This document shows positions 1 to 11,995 of a stretch of DNA of 64,000 nt, piece after piece. The position numbers and the translations under genes were made by a program. Each line of letters opens with the position of its first letter. The first letter of the stretch is position 1. The DNA comes from Isoetes taiwanensis (lineage: Eukaryota; Streptophyta; Lycopodiopsida; Isoetales; Isoetaceae). Where the stretch lies: NCBI GenBank assembly GCA_021234155.1, contig JAJEKV010000015.1, positions 11,928,101 through 11,992,100 on the forward strand, given 5' to 3'. The notes beneath the pieces are model-generated. The model ran no database searches. It was not told the origin of the DNA and saw nothing but the letters and a program-made list of their open reading frames with translations.

Positions 1-193
1 GCTGCCAAACGCACGAGGCAACAACGGACTGGCTCTGGCGGCGTAATGTCTATTAAGACTAAGTTTGTAAGTGCTATCTTCTTTCAAATACATTTCTTTA
101 TTTTTGGTGAATAATGCGTCTACAATGCAGTTTCAGGATTGGGGATCCAACGAAGGATCTGTTACAGGAAATAATTGCGAAGGGCGGGTATGA
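1..193 (+). CDS. 3' end of an unknown gene, cut by the window edge
   Basis: Two putative terminal exons. Frame 1 is open from base 1 to 66 and meets a GTAAGT donor at 67. An AG acceptor at 129-130 opens a second exon at 131 that stays in phase and stops at TGA 191-193. The intron would be 64 nt, the same size as the other introns in this window, which is the main support. The encoded end is basic, then polar (begins AAKRTRQQRTGSGG). I recognise no domain and cannot see the start. It could also be a chance pairing of splice signals. Confidence 0.33.
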
Positions 194-424
194 AGAAGAA
201 AGAAGATGATTGCAAAAGGTTTTGTTCCCAAAAAGGTTGGTTTTTTTTTTTAAGTCAATGTCATGCATTCTTGTTTACTACTAGTGTAGATTTATGTCTC
301 GCTGCCCTTTCTTTCTAATTCTTTCCTTTCCTGCCTGAACCGTTCAGCACTTGTTTTAAGCGGTTTGTGACTTCACCTCCTCTGGCCTATGATTATCATG
401 TTCCAGCTTTAACATGTTAGTTGG

Positions 425-1372
425 CAGTGCTCACAATGACATCTGACTCAAGCTTGCAATCCTGGATTAACAAATGTACTTTCTGCCCTTCACATAGTGC
501 TCCTTGCATTGTACAAACATCTAGTACCGTAACAAAGGCGATCTTGCCTGTTGCATTTGATGAAAGAGCTCATACACCTTACCGGCCTTGGCATGCAAGG
601 CATATACTCAAAGCATACTATTCCATGAAGTGACTTCTCTCCTGGTCATCTTATCAAATAACCTTTCTGCATTTCCAACTGCAAGAGCTGATTCAAATCC
701 CCTCACTAAAAGTTGCGCATGCATATGCTTCCCCACATCTAAGACTCCATAGCTTGCACAATCCTCAATTATGACGACAAATGTGACCTTGTCAGGCATG
801 AGCCCATGCATCTGCAATTGATGGAATAACTCAAGAGCTGTTTCTGGATGACCATTTTGTGCAAAGACCTTAATCATAGTACTCCAGGTTATAGTATCTG
901 GTTTCAGTGTCCTATCAAAGACCACTTCTGCATCGTCAAGGGAAAGATTTTTGCCATACATATTAACAAGTGCGACACCTACCATGACATCTGACTCAAG
1001 TCTCCCTTTGATAATAATGGCATGAATGTGCTTGCCTATAGAAAGAGCTGCCTGGCATGCAGATGCATTTGTGATGCTAGCAAGTGTTATCCTATTAGGA
1101 GTCATCCCTTCGAACTGCATTTGTCGAAAGTACAAGAGTGTCTCCTTAAGGCTCCTGTATAGTGAAGAAGCTGCAATCACAACATTCCAAGAAACAACAT
1201 CTCTTCCAGGCATTTTCTGCAACAGTTGCCATGCACTATCTAATTCTTCATTTTGAGCATATGCTGCAATTGTCGGAGCAGCATCACGTTGAATCTTCCA
1301 GATTTCTACCTGTTCCGACTCTGAAAACCTCCTTATATTGTCTTTTTTCTGAACGATGACAGAAACTACCAT
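425..1372 (-). pseudogene. PLS-class PPR gene fragment, broken
   Basis: The open part (608-1372) encodes several PPR motifs of the plant PLS type: GRDVVSWNVVIAASS, TPNRITLASITNASAC, GKHIHAIIIKG, DTITWSTMIKVFAQNG and a final EVTSWNSML. PPR proteins of this class bind organellar RNA. Three defects are visible. One repeat has lost about 20 residues in frame (VGN runs straight into AERLFDKM). A TGA stops the frame at 608-610. Beyond it, PPR-like sequence continues on the same strand down to about 425 (VTVLDVCTMQGALCEGQKVH) but in another frame. No N-terminal targeting region or DYW domain is seen. It is best read as a decayed relative of the intact PPR gene at 53460-56002. Confidence 0.75.
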
Positions 1373-1907
1373 TTTCTATCCTGAGATATTGCTATTTTGA
1401 AAATAAGACACCGATCTGTTTCAAAGCTAACCGAGATGTAGCCTCGATCTTCTCTTTTTTTCAATAAATAAAGGGTAAACAAATGAACAAATTAAGGATA
1501 AACAGTAGTACACAGGTAAAATAGATCTGTAACATAAAGAAGCCCCAGATCCACGGGTTCTCCTGTCATGTCTGAGATATATTCTTGCCGCTATTATTGG
1601 TAATGCACTAGTCTTGATGGCAGATTTGACAGCAGTAGGAATCCATGCAGAATGAGCAGCCTTGAGGAGTGCTGCCAACATGAGGACATGAAATGGATGT
1701 TCCTGATTGCATGCTATATTAGACTCTCCTTGGATCACCATCATTCTTTCAAGGTGAATTAGTTTCAGGCCATCTTATATTATAATGTTATACCGTAATT
1801 CTTGGATCAAGCCCTCATTTAAATGATCGAGATCATCTGAGTGCATCCGAAGGCCGAGATTTATTGCACGACTTACTACCACCATGATTGGTCGTACTTT
1901 GATCTCT
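1373..1907. other. intergenic, no supported gene
   Basis: AT-rich spacer between the broken PPR gene and the polypurine tract. A 105-codon open frame on the minus strand (1427-1744) has no recognisable domain, no splice context and no homologue in the window, so I do not call it a gene. Confidence 0.5.
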
Positions 1908-3595
1908 TAAGGGGAAAGGGTAAAGGGAAAAGGGGGGGAAGGAAAAGGGAAGAGACAAGAGAGAATGTGAAGGGTAAAAAGGCACGGGAAAAGGGAGAAA
2001 AGCAAAGGGAAAAGGGTGCGGATAAGAGAAGAGAAAAAGGCATGAAAAAATGAAAAGGGAAAGAAGAAAGAAAAGGGAAGGGGGAAAAGGTACCTGGGGA
2101 AAGGGCACGAGGGAAAATGGAAGAGATAAAGTGGTAAAGGGAAGAGGAAAGGCAAAAAGGAAGAAGGAAAGATTGAAGAAAGGGGAAAAGGGAGGAGAAA
2201 AAAAGCATGAAAAAATGGAAAAAAAAAGGCATGGGAAAAGGGAGAAAAAGAGAAGCGTTGAAGAAAGAGAAAAAAGGAATGGAAAAATGGCATAGGAAAA
2301 GGAAAAGGAAAAGGAAAAAAAAAAAAAAGAGGGAAATGGAAGGAAAAAAGCACATCGAGAAAAGGGGAAGAGTAAAAGATTGGGAAAAAGAGGAAAGGGA
2401 AAAGGGAGAACAAGAAAAGGATGGGGAGAAGGGAAGAAATAAGGGAAAGTGAGAAAAAAAAAAGAAAGGGAAAAGGGGGAAAGTGAACCTGAAAAAAAGG
2501 CATGACAAAAAGGGAAAAAAGGAAACAAGAAAAGGGAAGGGGGAAAGAGCATGAGAAAAAGGGAAGAGGAAAATGGCGGAGAAATAGAAAAAAGAAAAGG
2601 TAAAAAAGGGGGAAGAGAGAAAGGGTGGGGAAAAGAGGAAAATGAGTATAGGAAAATAAGAAACGAAAACAAATGTGGAGAGGCATGGGAAAAGAGAAAA
2701 GGAAAAGGAAAAGGAAAGGAAGGAAAAAGGGCACGAGGAAAGGATGGAGAAAGGAGGAAAACAGAAAAAAAATCCATTAGGAAAGGGAAAAGGGAAGGGA
2801 AGCGGGGGAGCAGAGGAAAAAGGGGAAGAAAACATGGAAAAAGGAAAAGAGAAAAGAAAAAGGAAGGGGGAAAAGAAGAAAAAATCGCACGGGAAAAAGA
2901 GAAGTGGGAAAGGGTGGGAAAAGGAGGAAAAGGAAAGCACAGGAAAAATGGAAAGAAGAAAGGGATGGAAAAAAAGGGAAGGGAAAAAAGGCATAAGAGA
3001 AGAGAAATGGAAAAGAAAAAAGGAGGAAAAAGGGGGAGAGGGCACGGGAAAAGGGAAAAAAAAAAAATAGGAAAAGGGAAGAGAAAAATGGAACATAGAA
3101 AAGGGGAAGGGAGAAAGGGTAAGGAGATGGGAAAGGGGAAGGTAATAAGGGTATGGGAAACGGGAGGGAAAAAAGAAAAAGGGAGGAGAAAATGGCACCC
3201 AAAAAAAGGCAGAGTGAAAGACTGGGAAATGGAGGAAAAGATAAGGGAAAATAGGCATGGAAAAAAGCGAAAGACTAAAAGATTGAGGAAAAGGGAAGGC
3301 ATGGCAAAAGGGTGGGGAAAAGAGAAGGCATGGAAAAAGGTGAAGGGAAAGGGAGAAGGGCATGGAAAAAGGAGAAGAAGGAAAGGGTGGGGAAAGGAGG
3401 AAAAGGAAGGGGAAAAAGGTTATTGGAAAAAGGGAAGAGGGAAAGGAAGGAAAGGGGTGGGGAAACAAGGAAACATATGCGAAAAAATGGGAAAAAGACG
3501 GAAAAGAAAAAGAAAAGTGTATAGAAAATAAGAAAAAGTGAAATATGGGATAGAGCAAAAGGGAAAGGGAAACAGAAAGGGAAAGGTATAGGGCT
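1908..3595. repeat. 1.7 kb polypurine (G/A) tract
   Basis: The plus strand is almost entirely A and G for about 1.7 kb, built from degenerate short units such as GGGAAAAGG and GGCATGGAAAA. Long open frames on both strands (Lys/Glu/Arg/Gly-rich on plus, Phe/Pro/Ser/Leu-rich on minus) follow from the lack of T and C and are not genes. Homopurine-homopyrimidine tracts of this length can form triplex (H-DNA) structures; that is general knowledge, not shown here. Confidence 0.9.
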
Positions 3596-3935
3596 TTTCT
3601 CACTGCAGCCCAAAACATTTACAGGCTCTCAACTTACGCCCAGCAACGCTGGGTACCATTACTAGTGCTACTAGAATGTTAAAACCAGGAGCAAGGAGCA
3701 ATTACCAGGCTTTATTAAATCAAGTTTAACAATATTAGGAGCCATTTGTGAAGAAGGTTTTGATCCAAAGGCAGTGCCAGAGAACTTGATTCTTGCACTT
3801 GCATTTCTTATTGAGTTGATATCTTGTTGTACATTTTTCCTGTTTGTATTTTTTATTGTAACTGCAGGTGCCATGTAGCTACTAGACCATGTGGCCAGAT
3901 GCTCATTTTTAAATACTTATTAAATGAGTCTTAAA

Positions 3936-3971
<36 letters not shown>

Positions 3972-3980
3972 TAATGGCAG
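3596..3980. other. spacer with poly(T) run
   Basis: Non-coding sequence with a run of about 31 T at roughly 3940-3970, just before the AG acceptor at 3979-3980 of the next exon set. The T-run could be the pyrimidine tract of that intron, or the reverse complement of a retroposon poly(A) tail. Confidence 0.45.
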
Positions 3981-4335
3981 CATAGAGCCTTGGACTATCT
4001 GAACGGGACAAGTCCAGGTATTATCTTTAAGATGAAACCCAAGAAAGAGAAAGAGATTATGAACCCAGTAAGTATATTTAATGCAATATTCATGGTTTGT
4101 TTGAAGTTAAATTAATCTTGTACTTGTATATTTTATATGTAGAACATTTGCTACATTGAAAGTGACTCTGATAAAGAACGGGTATGAACTCTTTGTTTCC
4201 TAAATTTGCATTGCATCAAATTTCTTAAATTAGAGCTAATTTCTCCATTGAACTAAGCAGGAGGAGGACAATGACGAAGGCAAAAGAGTTGAGGCTGAAC
4301 AAAATGAGGATGACTTTGCAAATCAACAGGATTGA
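3981..4335 (+). CDS. last three exons of an unknown acidic protein
   Basis: Three exons join in phase 0: 3981-4067, 4143-4181 and 4261-4335 (TGA). The introns are 4068-4142 (75 nt, GTAAGT...TAG) and 4182-4260 (79 nt, GTATGA...CAG). The encoded end begins HRALDYLNGTSPGIIFKMK, then becomes highly charged (ESDSDKER, EEDNDEGKRVEAEQNEDDF) and ends in NQQD. The acidic C-terminus and basic patch resemble tails of nuclear proteins, but I recognise no family. The upstream exons are not found; the T-run before 3981 may separate them. Consistent phase across two introns is the evidence for a real gene. Confidence 0.45.
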
Positions 4336-6500
4336 ATTTTATCACTTTTAAGTGATTTGAAGTTCAAGGCAGTTTTTTATTGAACATTTTGAAATGTATC
4401 ATTAGAAGCATGAACTGTACGGTCCAGAACTTGGAATAAAGGGCAAATATGCCCATCCGACAGCTCTCGTTGCCCTACGTAACCCCCGTGTGAATATGCA
4501 CCCAAACCAAAGGGGGTTTAAGGGGGATTTTAATTTGAATGTGGTAAATGCAATGGTTTGTGTTAATAATGTTAATGGTAGTTGTGTGTTGATTGTTATA
4601 TTAAAAAAAAATTTGGGCCCGAACGTCATCCTAAATAGATAGATAGATACTTACTATTCACCCTAAATAGGGATAGATACTTACTACCTGAGGAGGACTT
4701 AAATTTTTGTTTGGCAAAACATAGTTGAAACAAAACTTTGATTTAGTTGTAATTTGACTAAGGAATGGCATAATAACACATGGTGAGAAGTTTAAATGTT
4801 TCGTTGGTAGCTTAAGCATAATTTATATAACCACATTCATAAAATATGTACAGGATTGTAATTCAACACAAGAAGCCAAAGTCATAATTAGTTTTCAATA
4901 TAGCACAGGATGCCAAAGCCAATATTACGGGTACAAATTTTAGTAGCATAGTGTTCTTGAAAATCTCTATGCACGAAATACCTAGAGCATTTAACATCTA
5001 TTCATGAAAATGTTTATGCATGAAACCTTATTAGTTTACAGCATCCCTCAATTACACTCTGCCTGGATGAAGAGAATAGGTGCTCCGTGTGCATTTGAAA
5101 CTGCAAATGGATACAACAATTGTTTGGTTTAAAATATAATCAATTTGAAATACATAACAACATTCTAGAGATTTGCGTACCTCATCTATGAATGTTTCTG
5201 TTCCATCTAAAACAGCATATGGAAATGCTTCGAAGTCAGGAATCAGACAGCCATGACCTCTGGATACCAACTGTAATTGTGGGCTCTAGCCAGTCATGAA
5301 CACATGAACTTTTCAACCTCTCCAATTGCTTTTGTAAGTTGACAAAATGGAGGTCACATTCATATTTCAACTCGTCTTTGTGGAGCAAATTGAGCATGCA
5401 TCAGCTTGACAGATTTATTCAGCAACTACATCTCAATGGCCTGTCCATTCCTACAAGCATCAAGGTGCTGGCGCCACACACAACTAGGATTCTCCTGCAG
5501 CAGAGACACTGCATGCTGCTCTAAGGTTTTATCCATGGCCGTGTTACCTACGGTTTCTAGCATATGGTAGAGGGCCATCTCCATATATTAGAGATGTTTC
5601 TGTCCACTATAATTAACATGAGGAATGTGCTAACCTGATATTGAAGCCACGTCCTAGACTATTCTTCCATTTAATCAAGCTAAGCCCATGTTCCAATTAC
5701 TGCAAAAAGCGTCAACCAAAATCTCTTTAGATTATTAGCCATCTTATGTTATGTTTCGTCTATGTTAACAGAAATATGGTTGTTTAAGAATGAAGGAACA
5801 ACCAAATGTGGAACTGAAAGACAATCTTCAGCAATGCATTTAAGGTAGACATCTTAATCTAAAAACAATAAGTACGATACTTGTCATTAGAAAAGTTACC
5901 TTGGTCTTCTGCCTGCAGTTATGAAACAATTTCCAAATTGGATGACGAAAAGCCAGTCCATTTCAGTTTGTCATTCCCCAATGGTGCAGAATCCATAATT
6001 AAAGAAATGGGTTTGTCCAGGGCATTTCTGATCGCCCAAAAGGGGATTCTTCCAGCACAATTTTCCATCCGGATTATCCTCTGCAGATTTATGTATGGCC
6101 TGCTATTGCATGAGGCCGGATTTTGCAGCCCAAATGGGAAGAAGAACGGCATTGCGGAAAGGAGGAGCAGATTCGGGAGTTGAAAAGTTGTGGGTTGTGT
6201 GCATGTTTACCTTTTTTTGCTCTGGGTTTCTTCTGCAGAGGGCCGGATTCTGAGAGGCCACCATAGCCAAGGCAAACAGAGCTTGTATACACACCGCAAT
6301 GGATCATCCCCACCTCTCGCACAGCCTGCTGCTTCGCCAGAGGACCCTGCCATTGCGAAACTACCATAGAGCTCCTGCAAGCCATCGCTAAGCAGCCATG
6401 GAACTCCTCGAAGCCATAGCCATAACTTCCAGATCAACCAGAATAGTAGAGCTCTGAAATCCAACCCTAAAGTAGAACTCTCGAGGTCTTGCATGCCATG
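4336..6500. other. about 2.2 kb with no supported gene
   Basis: AT-rich sequence with scattered short open frames. A 100-codon frame at 5881-6183 plus has no recognisable motif and overlaps antisense frames of similar quality. I see no RNA gene or clear repeat. A small TAGA-type tandem motif lies around 4630-4660. Confidence 0.5.
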
Positions 6501-7262
6501 ATTTGAAGCTTAAAAATAAAAAGGGTCTTAAACCATTGGAAAAGATCATTAAAACTAGTCCAAAATTAGTGCACTCCGTATGCGCACTCTAGATGTACGC
6601 ATTAGTACATTCAATTGCATACGCGATGAAATCATAGCAAAACCATATGCAAAAGCGTACAAAAATACAAAAGGAACCCCCTGTTATAATGCTAGATATT
6701 CAGTAATGAAATCGATTATTTTGTTTTAACCAAGCTTGTTATTAATTTTCTCATTTTTTTTGTTGCAAAGTTGTAACCGTATAGCATAATATTTCTGTGC
6801 TTGTATTGTTATTGTCTTGACAAATCTTCATTGTTAGATTGTCAATATTTCGTCAATGGTGCACGTTATTTCTTTGCAAAGTTTTGTTGCTAGGTTGATA
6901 AAATTTCATGAATGGTTCCTGGTGTAATTTTGACACTAGCTATAACCCAAATCTTGTCACTATGTATTTGTAGTTTTGACACAAATCATTACTTAACATT
7001 GATTAAAAGTTTGTCATAAACTATAATACAACTCAACACAATGATGTTTGGTATTATGGACACTAAATTGCTATTTTAGTTGATGCTCATTTGTCATAAC
7101 ATGAGTTGCAAGCTTGTTGGAAACTTGGTGTAATTTTGACACGAGCTATAACCCAAAGCTTGTCACTATCTATTTGTAGTTTTGAAACAACGTATTACTT
7201 AACATTGTTGTAAGTTTGTCATGAACCATAGTACAATTCAACACAATGCTTCTTATATTCTT
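6501..7262. other. AT-rich stretch with recurrent GACAC motifs, possible CACTA subterminal region
   Basis: No gene. Short related phrases recur: TTTTGACAC, GCTATAACCCAAA and CTTGTCACTAT (near 6935-6975 and again near 7130-7165). Similar words occur at 9985-10150 next to the CACTA-type terminus, so this may be the opposite subterminal region of the same element. I could not find the matching CACTA end itself. Confidence 0.35.
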
Positions 7263-7275
7263 GACACTAAACACC

Positions 7276-9970
7276 TATCCCATCGATCCGAGACATCGGA
7301 TCGCCATTCTAGAATGGGACGAGCATGCATGTTTTGCATGTATGCGGGCGGCGCATGCCCGTTCTGGTTGGGAGTTTGCTATTTTAGGCGCGTTTCTGCT
7401 TTGACTTCTCATCGGCGCTTCCTCTTATCTCTCAGCAGTACCTTATTCTCTTTGAATTGTTTCCAGGCAGGGGAGGGGCTTCTTCCTGTCTGGTTTGGCC
7501 AATTTGGCGTTTCTTTCATGCTGTCCTTTCTCGGCCTTTAGCCTTCATCCTGTGACCTTCGTCCTCGATCCTAGTTTGTTAAGGAAGTCCTTTGGTATTC
7601 GGGCGGTTTGTTGGTTTCATGTGAGTCCCATTCTAGAATCCCATCGATCCGAGACATCGGATCGCCATTCTAGAATGGGACGAGCATGCATGTTTTGCAT
7701 GCATGCGGGCGGCGCATGCCCGTTCTGGTTGGGAGTTCGCTATTTTAGGCGTGTTTCTGCTTCGACTTCTCATCGGCGCTTCCTCTTCTCTCTCAGCAGT
7801 ACCTTATTCTCTTTGAACCCACCCTCCCCCCCTTCTTTGTTATTGTATTTTTATCGCGTGGCACGCGCGTAATCAGCCCCTCCACTCTGGGAGGTTTGTT
7901 TTGTCTTGTTGTTTTGTTGGTGATGTGCAGGTACAGGTTAGCGAGCGGCATTTGTTTCGACTTTTCCATTCGTGGGTTTTGGGAGCGATTTTTATGCCTT
8001 ACGTTTGTCCAAGCCCCTTGCCGAAGACTTATCACTAGGGTTTTTCCTCGAAAACCCGAAAGGGCGGGGTTTTTTAATCCCGGTGATAAGCTTTCGGCAG
8101 GTACACTAGCCCAGTCTCTATTAGCATTGTATTTTGTTGGGGTCCAAATGATATAATTGGATTTTCCCTTTATTTTTTATGGGTAGTTCGCATGTGTGCG
8201 GCTACCCACTATCCACCATTGTAGAAAATCTGCTGAGATGAATGAGAAGCAAGTCTAAGTCGGGCGGTTTGTTGGTTTCATGCGAGTCCCATTCTAGAAT
8301 CCCTTCGATCCGAGACATCGGATCGCCATTCTAGAATGGGACGAGCATGTATGTTTTGCATGCATGCGGGCGGCGCATGCCCATTCTGGTTGGGAGTTCG
8401 CTATTTTAGGCACGATTCTGCATCAACATCTCATCGGCGCTTCCTCTTCTCTCTCAACAGTACCTTATTCTCTTTGAATTGTTTCCCAGGCAGGGGAGGG
8501 GCTTCTCCCTGCTTGGTTTGGCCAATTTGGCGTTTCTTTCTTGCTGTCCTTTTCCGGCCTTTAGCCTTCGTCCTGTGACCTTCGTCCTCGATCCTAGTTT
8601 GTAAGGAAGTCCTTTGGTATTCGGGCGGTTTGTTGGTTTCATGCGAGTCTCATTCTAGAATCCCTTCGATCCGAGACATCGGATCGCCATTCTAGAATGG
8701 GATGAGCATGCATGTTTTGCATGCATGCGGGGGCGCGATGCCCATTCCGTTGGGAGTTCGCTATTTTAGGCGCCGATTCTCATCAACATCTCATCGGCGC
8801 TTCCTCTTCTCTCTCAAAGAAGACCTTTATTCTCTTTGAACCCACCCTCCCCCTTCTTTGTTTTTGTATTTTTATCGCGGGCACGCTACAGAATCAGCCC
8901 CTCCACTCCACGGAGGTTTGTTTTGTCTTGTTGTTTTGTTGGTGATGTGCGGTGTGAGCGAAAGCAAAGACCGCTTTCGCCTTTTTCCATTCGTGGGTTT
9001 TGGGAGCGATTTTTATGCCTTGCGTTTGTCCAAGCCCCCTTGTCAAGGCTTATCACTAGGGTTTTCCTCGAAAACCCGAAAGGGCGGGTTTTTAATCCCG
9101 TGATAAGCTTTCTAAGTACACACTAGCCCAATCTCTATTAGCATTGTATTTTGTTGGGGTCCAAATGATATAATTGATTTTCCCTTTTATTTTTTGTGGG
9201 TAGTTCGCATGTGTGCGCTACCCACTATCCACCATTGTAGAAAATCTCGAGATGAATGAGAAGCAAGTCTAAGTCGGGCGGTTTGTTGGTTTCATCACGA
9301 GTCCCATTCTAGAATCCCATCGATCCGGACATCGGATTGTCATTCTAGAATGGGACGAAAGCATGCATTTTTTGCATGCATGGGCGGCGCATGCTTGTTC
9401 CGGTTGGGAGTTCGCTATTTTAGGCGCCGTTTACGCCCGACTTCTCATCGGCGCTTCCTCTTCTCTCTCAGCATCCTTATTCTCTTTGAATTGTTTCCGT
9501 GCGGGGAGGGGCTTCTTCCTGCCTGGTTTGGGCCAATTTGGCGTTTCTTTCATGCTTTCCTTTCGGCCTTTAGCCTTCATCCTGTGACCTTCGTCCTCGA
9601 TCCTAGTTTGTTAAGGAAGTCCTTTGGTATTCGGGCGGTTTGTTGGTTTCATGCGAGTCTCATTCTAGAATCCCATCGATCCGAGACATCGGATCGCCAT
9701 TCTAGAATGGGACGAGCATGCATGTTTTGCATGCATGCGGGCGGCGCATGCTCGTTCTGGTTGGGAGTTCGCTATTTTAGGCGCGTTTCTGCTTCGACTT
9801 CTCATTGGCGCTTCCTCTTCTCTCTCTCTCAAGCATCTTATTCTCTTTGAACCCACCCTCCCCCTTCTTTGTTATTGTATTTTTATCGCGTGGCACGCGC
9901 GTAATCAGCCCCTCCACTCTGGGAGGTTTGTTTTGTCTTGTTGTTTTGTTGGTGATGTGCAGGTACAGAA
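7276..9970. repeat. higher-order tandem repeat of alternating units, palindrome-rich
   Basis: The core GATCCGAGACATCGGATC, framed by CCCATTCTAGAAT and ATTCTAGAATGGG, recurs at about 7276, 7640, 8302, 8668, 9318 and 9678. The intervals alternate between about 364 and about 660 bp, so short (A) and long (B) units form a higher-order repeat of about 1025 bp, present about 2.6 times. Each copy also carries GCATGCATG-TTTT-GCATGCATGC. The long unit adds an inverted repeat bounded by CTTATCAC and GTGATAAG. Small open frames repeated here come from the repeat and are not genes. It probably lies inside the CACTA-type element that ends at 10150. Confidence 0.8.
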
Positions 9971-10150
9971 ACTTTCTTAGTGTCGAATTATTTTGGTCAC
10001 AATTTTGACTCAATGGTAGTCACTCCAGTGATCAATGATGACGTCTAGTATAGTGACGAAATTTTGACCATTTTAGGAATATTGAAGGTTCACTTAGTGT
10101 CAACTTTTTTGTTACTATGCTAGACACTATAACCCCCATTCTCTTGTAGT
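9971..10150 (-). mobile_element. terminus of a CACTA (EnSpm-type) DNA transposon
   Basis: Read on the minus strand, the sequence starting at 10150 is CACTACAAGAGAATGGGGG followed by TTATAGTGTC, the classical form of a plant CACTA terminal inverted repeat. The adjoining 150 bp hold repeated short words typical of subterminal regions. It abuts the last exon of the methyltransferase gene, suggesting insertion into that gene. No transposase is visible and the opposite end is not identified, so it is probably a non-autonomous copy containing the tandem repeat to its left. Confidence 0.6.
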
Positions 10151-10679
10151 GTAACATCGCCAGCACCGTTCTTTGCTCCCAGTTCCTCGTTTTCATCAGG
10201 AAAGGATTCACAAGAGCTTATCCTGGTCCTGATGAAACTTATTTTATCTGGGTCTATGTCGACAGAAACAACATTGCGCCCCTGTTTAAGAGCGCAAATA
10301 GCTATGGTTCATGTTCCAGAAAAAGCATCCAAAATCCAGTCGCCTGGGCGAGAAAACCACTGTATTAAGTTATTAATAAGCCTATGTGGTTTCCGATAAT
10401 GGGACACCACAACGCCTTGTCTCTGTGGGTCCCTTAACTTTTGCAGAACAGCTGGGTACTGAAAAGCATTGCAGGGAGGGATCCTCTCATTCTGCGTATT
10501 GAAATGTGCCATGGTCTTTTTGGCGTCCACGCTGTAAAAACCTATATGGAAATGCTCAAAACAGCTCACTAAGCGCGGACCACCACCATGTCCCTTGACG
10601 TTCGTTTTTAGCCTGCCAAACAATACAACAATTAAAAATTAGTAGGAAGAAGACAATAAAAATAAGTTAGCCCAGTGGT

Positions 10680-10850
10680 GTGATGGTATAAATTTATACC
10701 ACGGTTGCCTTGCTGTATAAATTTATATTATGGTGCCATGCTGTATGAATTTATACAAAGGTTGCCTTGCTGTATAGATTTATACCATGGTTGCTCCAGC
10801 CGTATAAATTTATACCTTAAGGCAACTGTGGTATAAATTTATACCATGGA
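10680..10850. repeat. tandem GGTATAAATTTATACC palindromes in an intron
   Basis: About six variants of the 16-bp palindrome GGTATAAATTTATACC, separated by short GGTTGCCTTGCTG-like spacers, lie in the last intron of the methyltransferase gene. The same palindrome reappears in another intron of the same gene (11888-11995). Confidence 0.8.
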
Positions 10851-11887
10851 GTTACAGTAAAAAGAAAAGCAGTGAACGTAAAGCTTACCAAATGCAATTT
10901 TCGAAGCCGGCGTTACAGACCGCTCCCATAGGTTTAAGCACCAATATCGTTTGAAGGTCTGAATGAAAAATGATAACCCTCCAGTTTGCAGATATTGTAA
11001 CATCCTTTAGCCCGTCCAAAAAAGCACGGACTTGCACGTGCATGAAGGCTTCATCGTCGAAAGCGCTATCTTTAATTTTGAAGCCATATGGAATATCTGC
11101 TACGCACAAAGTAAAATTTTGCTTGTCTAAAAGTGTCCTCAGCTTAGTGCAATCACCCTGAATGACCCTGTACAAGCAGTCCTGATCAAACATTGTGAAT
11201 CTTTCATAGTTAGTGTCAAAACTGCTGGGGCCGACTTCTTTTCCCTGTTCAATGGCCTTAAGTCTCTGTCTTTCCTCTTTGCCCTACAAACCAGGTTCAA
11301 TTGATAGCCCTTTCTTCTTGTTCTATAAGAAAACAGTGAGACAAAGGTACAAAGACAAAACATGTTTTGTGCAAAACTTACCCAGCCGCTGAAGTTAACT
11401 GCATGCTTCCTGATTGTACTGTCTGTCGTACAAGTTGGGTAAAGAAGCTTGCACTCCTCCCAGTCTTCTAAGTTTAGTTGCTTCATTAGTTCAGACTGGC
11501 AGGTGACAATGTCTTTCTGACTGCAAAAGGAAAGAGGTTGTAAGACGAAGTGAGGAATAAAGAACATAGTACAAAAGGCTTACGTCTTAGCTTCCTTGGC
11601 CATTTCATCCAGAGTAAATTCCTTGGCCACAACCTTCTCCAGGAGACGTACGAAAATGTCTTTGCTTTTTAGTCCTTGTAGCTGAGTCCAGGGTACAATG
11701 CTCATGTTTTTTTGATTTCCTTCAATATTTTTTTTTGGTTTCTTTCCGGTGGAGCTAGCTTGTTCTTTAAGCTCACCATCCTCGAACATGCAAAATATTT
11801 TTTCTTGAAGATCCCAAACCTGTTAATGGTCGAAGTCAAATAATTTAGTGTTGAGTAGCGTAACTTGAAAGCCTAACCTTGAAAGCA

Positions 11888-11995
11888 GTGCTCGGTAAAA
11901 ATTTATACCGAGCCAAGGCTCGGTATAAATTTATACCGTGCCAAGGCTCGGTATAAATTTATACCGTGCTTAGCTTTCAAGGTTGGTACAAGTTT
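11888..11995. repeat. second cluster of GGTATAAATTTATACC palindromes
   Basis: Three copies of GGTATAAATTTATACC or a one-base variant, separated by GAGCCAAGGCTC-type spacers that are themselves palindromic, lie in intron 11820-12070 of the methyltransferase gene. Confidence 0.8.

Noticed and set aside
421-633. Plus-strand 70-codon frame
   Set aside because: Antisense to the continued PPR similarity on the minus strand.
1833-3618. Very long open frames on both strands (up to about 580 codons)
   Set aside because: They arise from the polypurine tract, which lacks stop codons by composition; the products are low-complexity Phe/Pro/Ser/Leu or Lys/Gly/Arg/Glu strings.
7221-9850. Recurrent frames such as MGRACMFCMHAGGACPFW
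   Set aside because: They follow the tandem repeat units, appear in several frames and include palindromic DNA words; no coding constraint is evident.
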